From Garcia nutans (lineage: Eukaryota; Streptophyta; Magnoliopsida; Malpighiales; Euphorbiaceae), in NCBI GenBank assembly GCA_947685225.1, contig CANTUV010000014.1, forward strand, positions 2,480,001 through 2,544,000: 64,000 bases of DNA, written 5' to 3'. Each line of letters begins with the position of its first letter. Position 1 is the stretch's first letter. The position numbers were made by a program, and so were the translations under genes. Below are positions 1 to 12,072 of this stretch, in pieces. The notes under the pieces were generated by a model. The model searched no databases and was not told where the DNA came from. It saw only the letters and a program-made list of their open reading frames with translations.

Positions 1-344
1 AAACCCTTTTGATTTTAAGACTCTCACAGAGATGAGATTCTTCTTCAAATTCGGTACATATCGAACATTTATCAAAGTCCTTATTGATCTATCATGATTC
101 CACAATTAATTGAACTAATCGCTTTAATCATACATGGACCGTCATTTGCTATGTAAATAATTGCACCTTCTAGTTCTCAAAAGTCAAAGAACCAATCCTG
201 ATTGAGACACATATGATGGTTGTAACTTGAATCAAGTAGCCATACATCAGAAGAGCTTGTAAATGACACGACAGCTAATGAAAGGTCTGAGTTTTCGTCA
301 TCATACTCAACTACATTTGAATTTACGAAAGCTTTCCCTTTATC

Positions 345-1265
345 ACATTTATTTTTAATTCTCAGCTTAGGACAATCTATCTTCCAATGCCCTTTCTCCT
401 AGAAAATGACACATTCATCTTTAGCTAATTTGGATTTTGATCTTTTCTTCTTTTCTCTCTTTCTGCTTTGAGAGCGATCTCTCACTATCAATGCCTCTGC
501 TGCTTTATTTGAACTCTCTTTCTTATCCTTCTTCCATAGTTCATAACTGTATAATGCAGTAGTTACTTTAGAGAGAGTCACTTTATTTTTTTCATGAAGT
601 AGAGTTGTTTCAAGAAATTTAAACTCCTTTGGAAGGGACCCCAATAACATTAAAGTCAAATCTTCATCTTTGAAAGTCACGTCTAAATTTATCAAATCAG
701 CTACCAGTTGATTAAAATTGGTGATGTACTCATTCATAGTGATACCAGAAACATAAGTAAAGCGAAACAATATCTTTTTCATATGAAGCTTGTTCTGACT
801 GCTTTTCTTTAAAAAAATTTCCTCTAACGCCTTCCACAATTTACTTGTAGAAACTTTCTTAGAGAAAGTATACTTTTTGTAACATCCTAAAAGTTTTGAT
901 AAAAGAACTATGAAAGAATTTGGTAATGAGAAAAATTAATTGTAACATCCTAGAAATTTTCAAAAATTTTAGGATGTTACACTTTTGTTCTCTAGAAAGG
1001 CACGATCGAATTGTACTACATGCCACACAATTGATGGCTTTTAATTTTTTTCATCAAAATCTTCTGGTTTCTCTTCTTCAATGGCAAAATCTAGACATTG
1101 TTGAAAGAGAGCATTTAGAATCTCACTTTGCCACATGCCAAAATGACTCATATTATCAAAAATCTCCATTACAAATCTAGCATTTGACACAATAGTCATT
1201 GACCAAATTGACAAAGTGGATGTTGTATCCTTTGTAGTGGATGATTTGTTTGAGTCATCTGTCAT
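345..1265 (-). pseudogene. copia gag pseudogene
   Basis: The N-terminal part (1265-1041) reads with gag features such as HFGMWQSE and EEEKPEDFDE. A frameshift follows, then a stretch ending SREQK, the 104-bp MITE (878-981), and the main gag body (839-399) with LWKALEE, the NQLVADL block and a basic SRKREKK tail. The terminal zinc knuckle is damaged: the second Cys is lost and a stop replaces the next residue, although GHW and the last Cys remain downstream. The family is the UBN2-type copia gag, the capsid protein of the element. It is not a host gene. Confidence 0.85.
878..981. mobile_element. 104-bp MITE inside copia gag
   Basis: The ends are perfect inverted repeats starting TGTAACATCCTAAAA, and CTTTT is duplicated at both flanks (873-877 and 982-986). 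Removing the element plus one CTTTT gives back the expected gag reading through S-R-E-Q-K-Y, matching the homologous place in the copy at about 8215-8250. Inside, 941-981 repeats the end motif as a near-perfect short palindrome. It has no coding capacity. The superfamily is uncertain; a 5-bp duplication is compatible with several. Confidence 0.75.
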
Positions 1266-1385
1266 TTCTGTTTCAAAAAATTATTTAATAGTTAAAAAAT
1301 TTAGAATACAAATAATTGAAGAAAATTTTTTCTGATGTGAAATATTAGACTATGCTGTAACCACAGAGCATACTCAAAAAATCTT

Positions 1386-1398
1386 GGTTCTGATATCA
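1386..1398 (-). other. primer binding site (initiator tRNA-Met type)
   Basis: On the minus strand the sequence TGATATCAGAACC directly follows the LTR. It is a two-base variant of the usual copia site TGGTATCAGAGCC, which pairs with the 3' end of initiator methionine tRNA. Confidence 0.7.
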
Positions 1399-1400
1399 AT

Positions 1401-1953
1401 TGTTGTGAAAATTGAATTAATTTTTCACCAATAATATGTATTGTGTATGAACAATTACACTAATTAATTATACCATGAATATTCACAGTAAAGAGAGGCG
1501 GGTCATAATGGATATGATTAAATACCAAGTCTTTTCATAGATAGAATTTTTTTAGATACATAATTAATAGCGCAAAATACCACCATAACTATACCTAAAA
1601 ATAGCTATTAAATAAATAACAAAGAGAACACTAAAATTTAATGAGGTTCAACTAATTTTTTCTACGTCCTCGGACACCACCAAAATAATATTATTAATTT
1701 CAAAGAAAAAATATAAAAAAGAGAGAAGAGAAAATAAGCTCTTAAAATAGGAAATACTTATTTTAGGATGAGTACCAACTAAGAAAGAGGGGTCCTTTTA
1801 TAGTTTTAGGACCTCTTCTTATATCCTTAATTTTTCAACGTAGGATAACAAAACTTAAAAATAGTCAATAATTAACAAAAACTTTATAGGAAAAAGTTTA
1901 CGGTCTTATGATCCTACTCGGTCAATTCTATTAAGAAAAAACTTACTCTAACA
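1401..1953 (-). repeat. copia 5' LTR
   Basis: The 553-bp LTR runs TGTTAGAG...CACAACA on the minus strand and carries a TATA motif (CTATAAAAGG, near 1800). Its U5 half (about 1400-1690) aligns by eye with the LTRs at 7301-7814 and 12073-12590, including the shared phrase around the words CGAGGACGTAG. The 3' LTR lies outside the window, so neither target duplication nor insertion age can be read. Confidence 0.8.
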
Positions 1954-2479
1954 TTTAAGATATCATACTTGGCGAAATTAGTAATAAATTAAAGACTATT
2001 AAAGAGTAGTTAAAAACTTCACACGGGAAGTGGTTAACATTACCATTTACCATTCCATTTGTGCTTCTAGCGAATCCTTGTTTAAAAGATGCAAGTATAA
2101 CCATCAGAATATTCTCACCGATGATCTTCCCTAGGCCAAAGGCGCCACCATTCTCTTTCTTTCTTCAGTCGTTCCGATTAAGTGGGCATTCTAAGCAATT
2201 ATTTGTCTTTGTTTTTTATCGTGTTGGAAGAAAGGTTTTCTTTTTTAATTAATATTATATATATGCCAAATAATAAAAAAAATATTTACTAATAATTTTT
2301 TCTTTTTCATGTGAGAAATAATTTAACTAAAACAACCATATCAAACGTTCCACCTGTTGCAACTACTATTAGGATATTATAGAAGCATTCTATCAAATTA
2401 GGATATTAAGCATTGTGATTATACAAATTTTCTCTTCCTTTTAGTTAGGTTCCAATTCGGGATTAAATTTCGAATCTCA
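1954..2479. other. intergenic, no gene seen
   Basis: Non-repetitive-looking AT-rich sequence with one less AT-rich patch at about 2040-2200. That patch is open for more than 40 codons on the minus strand (GAFGLGKIIGEN), but I do not recognise it and see no start, splice sites or neighbours that would support a gene. Confidence 0.4.
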
Positions 2480-2955
2480 TACTTTAAAATATGTTTGGAA
2501 TGATTTTTATTTTGTAGTTTTATTTTTTTAAAAAAGATTAAAATGCCTTTAGTAATATTATTAAATTTTAAATTTTTTCATTAAATAAAAACTATTTTCA
2601 TGCTAAAATATGAAATTTATAAAATATAATTTTGAGAGTTTTGATTTTTAGAAGATATTTTATATCAATAAAACTCTTTTTTTAATATAAGATATTTATA
2701 TTAATTAAACTATTTTATTTACTGCAAAAATCAATTTTTGAAGTTTGTCTTAAAATTTATTTATTTATTTTTAATAATTAAAATTTTATAAACTATTATA
2801 TAATTTTAAAAAATATACATATAATAAGTTTTTAAAAAATATAAAACAAAAACTGAAAGTAATTTTTAATTTTAAAAAAATAAAAACTAAAAATCTACTA
2901 CCTAACGAGCACACCTTAAAAACTAAAAATCTACTACCTAACGAACACGCCTTAA
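2480..2955. mobile_element. probable Tourist-like MITE
   Basis: The left end contains ATGTTTGGAATGATTTTTA, and the right end read in reverse contains a similar TGTTCGTTAGGTAGTAGATT. These imperfect inverted ends flank about 400 bp of A/T-rich, non-coding DNA. The right end is duplicated in tandem as two copies of about 36 bp (2881-2952). Exact boundaries and target duplication cannot be fixed by eye. Confidence 0.4.
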
Positions 2956-3376
2956 AAAACCATCCTAATTACACGACAAATGAAAATTGCTTGGCACTAT
3001 TTCCATTCCAATCCCATAAAATCAAAGTTTAATATTGTTAATATCTTCCTTTTCTTTTATATATATACATATATATAGACACACTCACACACACTAAAAA
3101 ATTCCTATATTTATATATACACTAAAAAATTCCTATTCTCTCTTTTTCTCTCTTCAAATTTTTTTAGTTTATTTAGCTGCGGACAGCCTCATTATTTATT
3201 TATTTTTTTTTTAGTTTTTGTTTGTTTTCATAAATAGAAATATGGTCTGGTGTGTCTATAGTATTTTGTTAGTATTGTTTCCTGAGCTCATTTTTATTCT
3301 TTTTATCTTTAATGGGAGCAGTTTATTTTTTCCATGGAAGTATTTAATCTGTAATTTTTTTATTATTATTTAGAGG
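2956..3376. other. intergenic, no gene seen
   Basis: AT-rich spacer with a small imperfect duplication of the words ACACTAAAAAATTCCTAT (about 3093-3137). No coding signal was seen. Confidence 0.5.

Positions 3377-3461
<85 letters not shown>
3377..3461. repeat. (ATT)n microsatellite, about 28 units
   Basis: An uninterrupted TTA/ATT trinucleotide run of about 85 bp. On the minus strand it reads as a long run of Asn codons, which is not a protein. Confidence 0.95.
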
Positions 3462-3463
<2 letters not shown>

Positions 3464-4115
3464 GATATAGCAGTTGCGTTGTGATATAATATAGCCACGA
3501 AACCAAGAGTACTGACTGGCTATTATCATTATATTAAGTCGATTGCTTTGTCATCATGATCGCTTTTTTCCTCGTAAAAGTCATCAATTTTAAGGTTGGA
3601 TTCAATAATATATTTAATCATTTCTGAAATTTTATATTTTATTTATTATTAATCACTATATACTATAAAAATATTAAAAACTTGTACACTCTCAGAGGGC
3701 TAACATCACAAACTAATTATTAAGGTTGAAGAGCTATATATATATATAAACCTATTTTATATTTTATATTTAATCAATGTGAAATTTATATTATGTTTAA
3801 TAGTCCTCTTAAGTGATAATTAGACCAATTTTTTTTTTTTGATAAATCTAATTAGTACTTGTAAATTTATGACATAAACTGCAACAAGAGAAATTATAGT
3901 TTGAAGAACTTTTTATACCAAGTAAAATATTTGAATGTCTAAAAGACATCTAGAGCATGATAGAAGAAATGTATAAATATCATTTTACTCTAATATTATA
4001 TAGAAATATTAAAAATTTATACACTCTTGGAAAAATTAATCTAATTTTTAAGGTTGAAAAGTTAAATTATATATAAATTCATTCAATATTCTATATGTAA
4101 TTAACTTGGGATTTG

Positions 4116-4147
<32 letters not shown>

Positions 4148-4452
4148 ATTCATTTCAACCGAGTCCTTGCATGAAGAAGCGTCGAAGAAACTCTCATTCA
4201 AAGAAGTTCCTTTTTTTTTTATAATTTATTTCCGAAGCTAGTGGAACTTTAAAAAAAAATGCAAGCGAGAAGAAAACAAATCCTTTATAAACTTAAATAT
4301 GTAATTTATTTGTTAGGCGAAGCCTAAAAAGAGAGAGACATGGTTATAAGTAGAAAGGCAAGCAAACTTGTATAATATGGGTATATATAAAATATGGATA
4401 ATCATCATGAATTAACAATTTAATTCACGGCGTCTTCACTACTTTCTTCCTC
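3462..4452. other. intergenic, no gene seen
   Basis: AT-rich, with a short (TA)n stretch near 4119-4150. Two related segments, at about 3655-3790 and 3990-4110, share wording around AAAAATTTATACACTCT, suggesting an old duplication. The right end holds the 3' flank of the small gene at 4453-4765. Confidence 0.45.
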
Positions 4453-4765
4453 TCATTTTGTTGCTGGCTTGCTTCCGGTTGCCTGGTGATCAAATCATCA
4501 AAAATGGACTTGATTAGGAAAAAAAAGTAACCTTAAGTTATTTAATTAATAACTTAATTTTGCGTAACCACAAAGCATTAATAAAGCATATATATAGAGA
4601 GTGAGTAATTATATATACCTTCTTCTTAGGCTGGCGAGGTTTTTCGGCCATTTTAGGGGCCGACTGGGAGGCAGGAGCTTTGGGTGTAGTAGTAGATTTG
4701 GCGGGTTCTTTCTTGAGTGGTGGTTGAGCAGCAGCAGTAGGTTTCTCAGCCTTGAGTGATGCCAT
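4453..4765 (-). CDS. small spliced gene, Lys/Pro/Ala-rich 58-residue protein
   Basis: Exon 1 is 4765-4619 (49 codons, from ATG at 4765-4763 to ...QPKKK). The donor follows as AAG|GTATAT, the intron is 4618-4483 (136 bp) and ends ATCACCAG, and exon 2 is 4482-4453 (ATGSKPATK, stop TGA). Both junctions are phase 0. The protein begins MASLKAEKPTAAAQPPLKKE and is low in complexity, strongly basic and probably disordered. It has no signal peptide or membrane segment. A TATA box lies about 100 bp upstream. I do not recognise the family and propose no function; chromatin or nucleic-acid binding would only be a guess from composition. The clean codon start, GC content above the surroundings, splice sites and TATA box argue for a real gene. 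Confidence 0.65.
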
Positions 4766-4865
4766 CAACTCTTTGTTTTCTGAACCCTAAAACAGATCTT
4801 TTTTTATAAGCTGTGTAAAGGTTGCTGCTCGGCTCAATTTGTATAGGCTTCATTTATTGAACCCA

Positions 4866-4873
4866 TATTTATA
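4866..4873 (-). promoter_or_regulatory. TATA box of the small gene
   Basis: On the minus strand TATAAATA lies about 100 bp before the ATG at 4765, a normal distance allowing a 5' leader of about 70 bases. Confidence 0.5.
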
Positions 4874-7300
4874 GATAGGTTTGGATTCGATTAAAAAATT
4901 ATTCTGACAACAACCTGGAATTGGAATAAAAAAAAAGTACATCGAATTTTTACTCTTTTGGAATGTGGCCCGATAGAGCCACAAAAGTGATAAAATTATC
5001 TCTACTAAATTTTAACACCGCTATATATTCAAGACTTAAATTTAAATATCTAATTATATTAAAACAATCTCCAACTAACTGATATACATATATATAATGG
5101 TTTTAAAATATGAAATTTTAATAATTAATTGCAATAAACTAACACATCAATATTTAGTAAGTTGATAATTAACACCATAATGTGATGGGAAAATGAGACA
5201 ATAGACGTGAATAATTAATTTTAACTAAATTTAATTACATTTTATTTTTAATTTTTTGGACTTTTGAAATGAGTATTTCAGTGTTGATTTTACAATTATT
5301 ATGGCTATTTCATAACATTTACATAATCTCTTATGCCCGTTAGTGTTTTTTTTTTATGAGATTTATTTACATTAAAACGAATCTAATTAAGAAAGAAAAA
5401 AAGTAATGCCACCAAATTTTAGTGGGAAAGAAATTCGAAACACTGCAAATGGTGTACAATAATCTGAATCACTATGGAAGCAAAGTTAGTGTGAATCACA
5501 TCAAGGAAAATGCTTTATCCTCAATTTAAAGAACCTTCCCATGGGATGGGGGGACCCTTTTACATATGGTAAGAGCATATTTTCTTTTTTTTTTTCTAGT
5601 ACAATTTTGTCATTTTATACTTTATATTATTATATATATTATAAGTAAATAAAAATATTATTGTACTAATAGTTCAATAATTGAAGTTTTTATTTCATAA
5701 TATAATAATTAATGTAATTAGACATTCGACAATCCTTATTCCTCGCTTTTAAGAATTTTCAATGTATAAAATATGAATATATATATATATATATATACAC
5801 ACAAAAGAGATATTTCATTGTGGAGATATTTCATTGTGAATTTATGACTTCATTTATTCTTCCGATAAAATGTCCAAGTTTTTATGTTAGCATGCATCAC
5901 AAAATTGGAAATTAGATTCTCTATACATAATTAATAAAACAAGGTTTAGATTCTCTCCTATCTTTGCAAAATTCTAATCATTGAATTTAAGATTAACTGT
6001 TAAAATGCATTTTTCAGCATAAAACTAAGGGAAAATTACATTTATAGCGTACTTTTTAACTTTTTTTTTTAAATATCTTATATTTTTAATATATTTTTAA
6101 TGTACTAAATATACACTCAATGTATATTTTTAAAAATTAAATATATTTTTAATATATTAAATATATACTAAAAATATATTTCTAAAAAAGAATATTTTTG
6201 AAATTAAAGTTAAAAAAAGATATTTTTAAAATTGAAATTAAAAAGAAATATTTTTGAAAATATTTTTATTTTTTAGGGTATTTTTAAAAAAACTCCTAAA
6301 ACTAATAACTTCTCGAATTTTTATTTTTAATTTTTAAATAAACCTCAACCCTTTGATTTTGATTTTAAAGACCCAGCTGATTACAGAAACATAATAGATA
6401 TGTTTCTAATAATAGAAATCTATCCAAATCCACAGCACTAGGGCTTTCGGGGTTTTATTTGATAACTAGTTTAAGGTAAATTCCGATTAAATTAATCATA
6501 TCAATTTATAAATGGTTTAAACCAAATGCAAAATTAAAAAATTAAAAATTATCCAAACTAATATTATTAAAATTTGATTCTGCGGATTTGAACAATAAGA
6601 CAAAACTATTTTATTCCTTAACGTAAAATGAAATCCTACTATTTTCTTTCAAAAACAACTATTTAAAAAAATAAAAATTAACATTATATAAAATAAAATA
6701 TTTTTATAAAATGAAATTTTTATCTCAAATCCATTATATGAAAATGAAAATTTTATTGTATGTAATAAAAACAATTTTAAAACAAAAAAAATTAAAAATT
6801 ATTAAAAAAAAAAGTATCTATAAACAAAAAATATTTATGCAAATCAAAATATATAGTTTTGGTACATATATTTCGATTCGGCTTAATTTTAGTCAAATTT
6901 TCAAATATTTAAATCATAAATAGACAAATAAAGAAAACTGATTTAACTATTTTAAAAAAATATATCAATATAAAAAACATGGTTTTTAATTTAAATTGAA
7001 TTAAATTAATTTGATTTAGTCAAATTTGATTAATTTTTGAACAATCATATATATGTAGTACTGTGAATCAGCAGATTAATAGATATAATTAAGCTAATAA
7101 AACATAATATTACATGATCAAATTCATTGGACTCGTTCCCTCACAGTTACAAAAGCGGGAAAAAAAAGAAAGAAAGAAAGGCCTAATCGCATCTAGAAGA
7201 ATATACAATCTTCTGGACTCATACTCAAAGATAATAACTGGCAAAGAATCGCCATTGAATTTTATAGCAGCGAATCGGGATTCGCATGAGCTGTCAATCA
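4874..7300. other. intergenic, no gene supported
   Basis: Very AT-rich. Positions 6060-6290 are internally repetitive (many copies of AATATATTTTTAA-like words). The stretch 7110-7300, next to the copia LTR, is less AT-rich and open on both strands for about 60 codons, but neither reading resembles a protein I know. It may be a gene remnant or UTR. Confidence 0.4.
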
Positions 7301-7814
7301 TGAAAATTCAATAATTATTTTTAAAATCTAAATTAAAGATATCTAATTTAGATAAATAAAAATAAAAAATAAAAATACTTAATTTAGATAAATAATAAAA
7401 TTATCTAATTTTAGTAATTTAATTTTTGAAATCTATATAAACCACTTTAACTACCATTCGAAAGATATCTCAAACTGAAGTCTTTTCTTTTTTTTTTTTT
7501 TGTAATTCATCTTTAATATTAGTAAAATTATTTTAATAATATTTAAGGACGTGGATAAAATTAGTCAAATCTCGTTAAATTTTAATATTATCTTTATTAT
7601 TTATTTAATAGTTATTTTAGGTATAATTTTGGTGGTATTTTGTGCTATTAATTATCTGTCTAGAAAAATTCTGTCTAAGAAAAGACTTAGTATTTAAGCG
7701 TGTCTATTGTCACCCATATCTCTTTTCTGATAATATTTCTGGTATAATTAATCAGTGCAATTGTTCACACACTATACATATTATTAGTGAAAAATTAATT
7801 CAATTTTCAAAATA
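7301..7814 (+). repeat. copia 5' LTR
   Basis: 514 bp, starting TGAAAATTCA and ending directly before ATTGGTATCAGAGCC. Comparison with the 3' LTR shows many substitutions, including loss of the canonical CA end (now ATA). Confidence 0.8.
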
Positions 7815-7816
7815 AT

Positions 7817-7829
7817 TGGTATCAGAGCC
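7817..7829 (+). other. primer binding site (initiator tRNA-Met type)
   Basis: TGGTATCAGAGCC, the standard copia primer binding site, lies two bases past the LTR end. Confidence 0.9.
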
Positions 7830-7954
7830 AAGATTTTTGGAGTTTGCTCTGTGGTAGCAGCCTAGTCTAATCTTTCACATCAGAAAAAATTTTCTTGGAT
7901 TATTTATATTCTGCATTTGTTAGCTATTAAATAATTTTGTGAAGCAGAGATAGT

Positions 7955-8890
7955 AGATGACTTAGGTAAATCATCCACCACAAAATGAAACAGTATCCAC
8001 TTCGTCAATTTGGTCAAGAACTGTTGTGTCAAATACTAGAATTAAAGTGGAGATTTTTTATGGTACATGTCATTTTAGTTTGTGGTAAAGTAAGATTTTA
8101 GACGCTTTCTTTCAGCAAGGTCTAGACATTGTCATTGAAGAAAGAAAAATTTGAAGACATTGATGAAAAAATTAGAAAGACACCAATCATGTGACATGTG
8201 GTACAATTTGATTTTGCCTTTCTAAAGAATAAAAGTATATCTTCTCTAAGAAAGTTTCTGCAAGTAAATTATGAAAGGCACTAGAGGAAAATTTAAAAAA
8301 AAAAACAGTCAGAATAAGCTTCATATGAAAAAAAAAAAGTGTTTCGCTTCGCTTATGTCCCTCGAACCACTATGAATAAGCACATCATCAATTTTAATCA
8401 GCTGGTAGCTGATTTGATAAATTTGGACGCGACTTTCAAAGATGAAGATTTAACTTTGATATTGTTGGGTCCCTTCCAGAGGAGTTTGAGTTTCTTAAAA
8501 TAACTCTACTCCTTGGAAAGACTGAAGTAACTCTCTTTGAAGTAATTGTTACATTATATAGTTACGAACTACGAAAGAAAGACAAGAAAGAGAGTTCAAG
8601 TGGAGCAGCAGAAGCATTGACAGTGAGAGACCGCTCTCAAAGCAGGCAGAGTGAAAAGAATGGGAGATCAAAATCCAGATCAACTAAAGATGAATGTGCC
8701 TTTTGCCGGGAGAAAGGGAATTGAAAGATAAATTGTCTCAAGCAAAGTAATAAAAGCAAATCTGATAAAGGAAAAGCTGTCGTGAATTTAAATATAGCTG
8801 AGTGTGATGATGAAGACTCAGACCTTTCATTAGCTGTTGTGTCATCAACTAGCTCTTCTAGTGTATAGTTACTTGATTCTGGTTATAGTT
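7955..8890 (+). pseudogene. copia gag and protease pseudogene
   Basis: Fragments in shifting frames match gag: FNQLVADLINLD near 8395, a Lys/Arg/Ser-rich tail near 8630, and a zinc knuckle CAFCREKGN...C near 8700 in which the His is lost and a stop follows. The protease active-site region LLDSGYSYHMC lies near 8870-8900. Multiple frameshifts and stops make it non-functional. Confidence 0.85.
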
Positions 8891-8895
8891 ATCAT

Positions 8896-11800
8896 ATGTG
8901 TTCCAATCGGGATTGGTTCTTTAACTTTAGAGAATTAGAAAGAGCAACTGTTTACACAGAAAATGACAATTCATATATAATTAAAGAGATTGGTTCAATC
9001 CAATTGAGAAATCATGACGGATCAATCAGAACTCTGACAAATGTCCGATATGTACCGAGTTTGAAGAAGAATCTCATATCTAGTGGAGTCCTAAAATCAA
9101 AAAGGATTTCATTATAAATGCAGCAGATGGTGTAATAAAAATCATCTCCAGTGCACTGGTGATAATAAAAGGAATAAGGAAGAAAAATAACAAGTATTAC
9201 TATTAGGGTAATATAATTATTAGGACAACAACAGTAGCTTTCAGTAATGATCAAGAGTTGGAAGCAACAGATTATGACATATGCGCTTATGACATGCTGG
9301 TGATAAATCATTGAAACTTTTGTCGGATCAATAATTATTTAAGGAGTGAAACATCATAAGTTAGATTTCTGTGAGTATTGTGTTAAAGGCAAGCATGCTA
9401 GAGTAAAGTTTGGTACTACAATCCATGATACAAATGATATTTTGGACTATGTTCACTCAAATGTGTGAGGTCCTTCCAAGACAACTTCAATGAGAGGAAA
9501 AATATTATTTTGTAACTTTTATTAATAATTTCTCTCGAAGAGTATAGGTGCATACTATGAAGATGAAGGATGAAGTGTTGAGAGCTTTCCTCATATGAAA
9601 AAGATAGTAAAAACTCAGACGAACAGAAAAATTAAATATCTCCACACAGATAATGGTGGAGAGTATAAAAGTGATCCATTTTTGAAATTCTGCCGAGATG
9701 AAGGTATTGTTAGACACTTCACAGTTAGAAATACACTATAACAAAATGTGGTGACAGAACGCATGAACTGGACATTGATGGAGAAAGTTTGGTATATGTT
9801 GTCCAATGCTGGGTTGGACAGATAATTTTAGACTGAGGCTATGACTTATGCATGCTATCTCGTTAATCGCTTATCACTAGCTGCTATTGGTGGTAAAATA
9901 TCTTTGGAGATGTGGTATGAAAAACCTGCTACTGATTATGATTTCTTACATGTGTGTTGGTTTCACTGCATACTATCATATTAAGAAATCAAAGTTAGAT
10001 CCTAGGGCAAAAAAAGTGCTCTTTATGAGATCACCACCGGTGTGAAAGAACTTCACATTTGATGTTCAGAAACAAAGAAAATAATCTTTAGCAGATATAT
10101 TACCTTTGATGAGTCTACCGTATTAAAAAAATGGCAAATAAAAATATTTAGCAGACATATGGTACTCCACAGCAGGTGAGGTTTGAAAGAAGAATTGTTG
10201 ACCCAACAACAGACACTCCTGTGGTAGAGGTGGAGTCGAATGAAGAAGAGGCTCCAACCCAAGAATCTTCACAGCAACAAGAATCTATTGCAATAAATAG
10301 GCCATGATGAGAGATTCGCAGATATGCTTGATTTGATGATATGGTGGCTTACGCATCTCTAATTACAAATGATGATATTCCTAACACTTATAGTGAAGCT
10401 GTCCAAAGTTTAGAAAATAAGAAGTAGAGGAAGGCTATGGATGATAAAATGCACTCCCTTAAAAAGAATCAGACATGGAAGCTAGCTAATCTACAAAAAA
10501 AAAGGTAATTAGATGCAAATGGGTATATACAAAGAAAGAAGGATTTCCTGACAAGAATGATGTTCGCTACAAGGCAAGGTTATTAACTAAAGGCTATGCT
10601 CAGATGGAGGAAATTGATTATAATGAAATATTTTTTTCAATTGTAAAATATTCCTCCATTAGAATTTTATTGGCCTTGGTAGCACAATTGGATTTAGAAC
10701 TCGTTCAACTTAATGTAAAAACTGTATTTCTATATGGAGACTTAGAAGAGAAAATCTATATGACTCATCCAGAAGGGTTCAAGGTTGCTGGAGAAGAAAA
10801 ACGGATATTTAAATTGAAAAAATTATTGTACGGATTGAAACAATCTCCGAGGTAGTGGTACAAGCGATTTGACAATTTTATGATGAGGCAGAAGTACACA
10901 AGAAACAAATATGATCACTGTGTGTATTTGTGCATGCTACAAGATAGATCTTTCATATATCTTTTTCTGTATGTTAATGATACGTTGATAGCTTCAAATA
11001 ATCTAGAAGAAATTGAGAAGTTGAAGGCTCAGTTGAATCAGGAGTTTGAAATGAAAGATTTGGGTGAAGCAAAAAAAAATTTAGGCATGGAGATATGCAG
11101 AGATAGGAAAAGAGGAAAACTTTATTTGAATCAGAAACAGTATCTGAAGAAGGTACTACAGCGTTTTGGTCTGAATGAAAAGTCAAACCTATAAATACAC
11201 CGCTTGCACCTCATATGAAGCTCAGCTCATCTTCTTCTCCTAAAAATGAAGTGGAACAGGAGTACATATCTAAGATTCCATATGCAAATATTGTTGGTAG
11301 CTTGATGTATACTATAGTGTGTACAAGGCCAAACATTTCACAAGCAGTTGGAGTTGTGAGCAAATATATGCATGATCCTGGTAAGGAGCACTGGCAAGCT
11401 GTGAAATGAATTCTACTATATTCTCTGAACATAGTAGATGTTGGATTGATATTTGAGTGTGATGAAAAAAATAGTTAATATGTAGTTGGATACTGTAATT
11501 CCGACTATACTAGTGATTTGGATAAACGTCGATTAACTACTAGTTATGTGTTTATACTTGCTAAGGGGTCAGTTAGTTGAAAGTCTACTTTACAGCCAAC
11601 AGTTACCATATCCACTATGGAAGCAAAGTACATGACAGTATCAGGGGCTATTAAAGAACCAATTTGACTTCATGGGTTGCTTGGTGAACTGAAAATTACA
11701 CAAAAGCACATCCAAGTGTATTATGATAGTCAAAGTGCTATTCATTTAGCAGAGAATCAAGTTTATCATACAAGGATAAAGCACATCAATATTCGATATC

Positions 11801-11900
11801 ACTTTGTACGTGAGATTCTGGAGGAAAGTGAAATAGTACTTTAGAAAATTTGGACCACTGACAATTACGAAGACATGTTGATAAATATGGTGACAGCTAT
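8896..11900 (+). pseudogene. copia pol pseudogene (integrase, RT, RNase H)
   Basis: The pre-integrase part (8896-9117) includes VRYVPSLKKNLIS. Integrase words such as LHTDNGGEYKSD occur near 9640-9675. The RT region 10604-11194 carries VQLNVKTVFLYGDLEE and LYGLKQSPR, followed by a stop. The catalytic YVDD box reads YVND at about 10971, losing one metal-binding Asp. RNase H remnants include TISTMEAKYM near 11610 and KHINIRYHFVRE near 11780. It is decayed beyond function. Confidence 0.88.
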
Positions 11901-12072
11901 CAAATTCAACCATTATTTGAACTTGATTAATGTTTTGAAAATTTAAAGATGAGCGCTTAACAGCGCATTTGAAGACACTACTGATAATAGTTCCTTTTGA
12001 GAGAAGATTTACAGATTGTAAATAAAAAAATAGCCAATGTATAGAATTATTATTTTGGTTATTTATCTATCA

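Larger units (their letters stand above)
1..1953 (-). mobile_element. Ty1/copia retrotransposon, 5' half, cut by window edge
   Basis: Reading leftward, the order is a complete 5' LTR (1953-1401), a primer binding site (1398-1386), a broken gag (about 1265-345), and the start of a protease/pre-integrase region (about 240-1). The protease-like part shows a degraded LLDSS..HHMC motif near 235-175. The last stretch, about 100-1, matches the pre-integrase region of the copia copy at 7301-12590 (around 8990-9100), so the element continues past the window start. Gag and the LTR U5 half are clearly related to that copy, but the U3 half of the LTR differs, so they are separate subfamilies. The element is inactive: gag has frameshifts, stops and an inserted MITE. 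Confidence 0.9.

Noticed and set aside
3344..3529. Open frame encoding a long run of Asn
   Set aside because: It is the (ATT)n microsatellite read on the minus strand.
6711..6923. 70-codon frame rich in Lys, Ile and Tyr
   Set aside because: Its residues simply reflect A/T-rich DNA; no motif, start context or splice signal.
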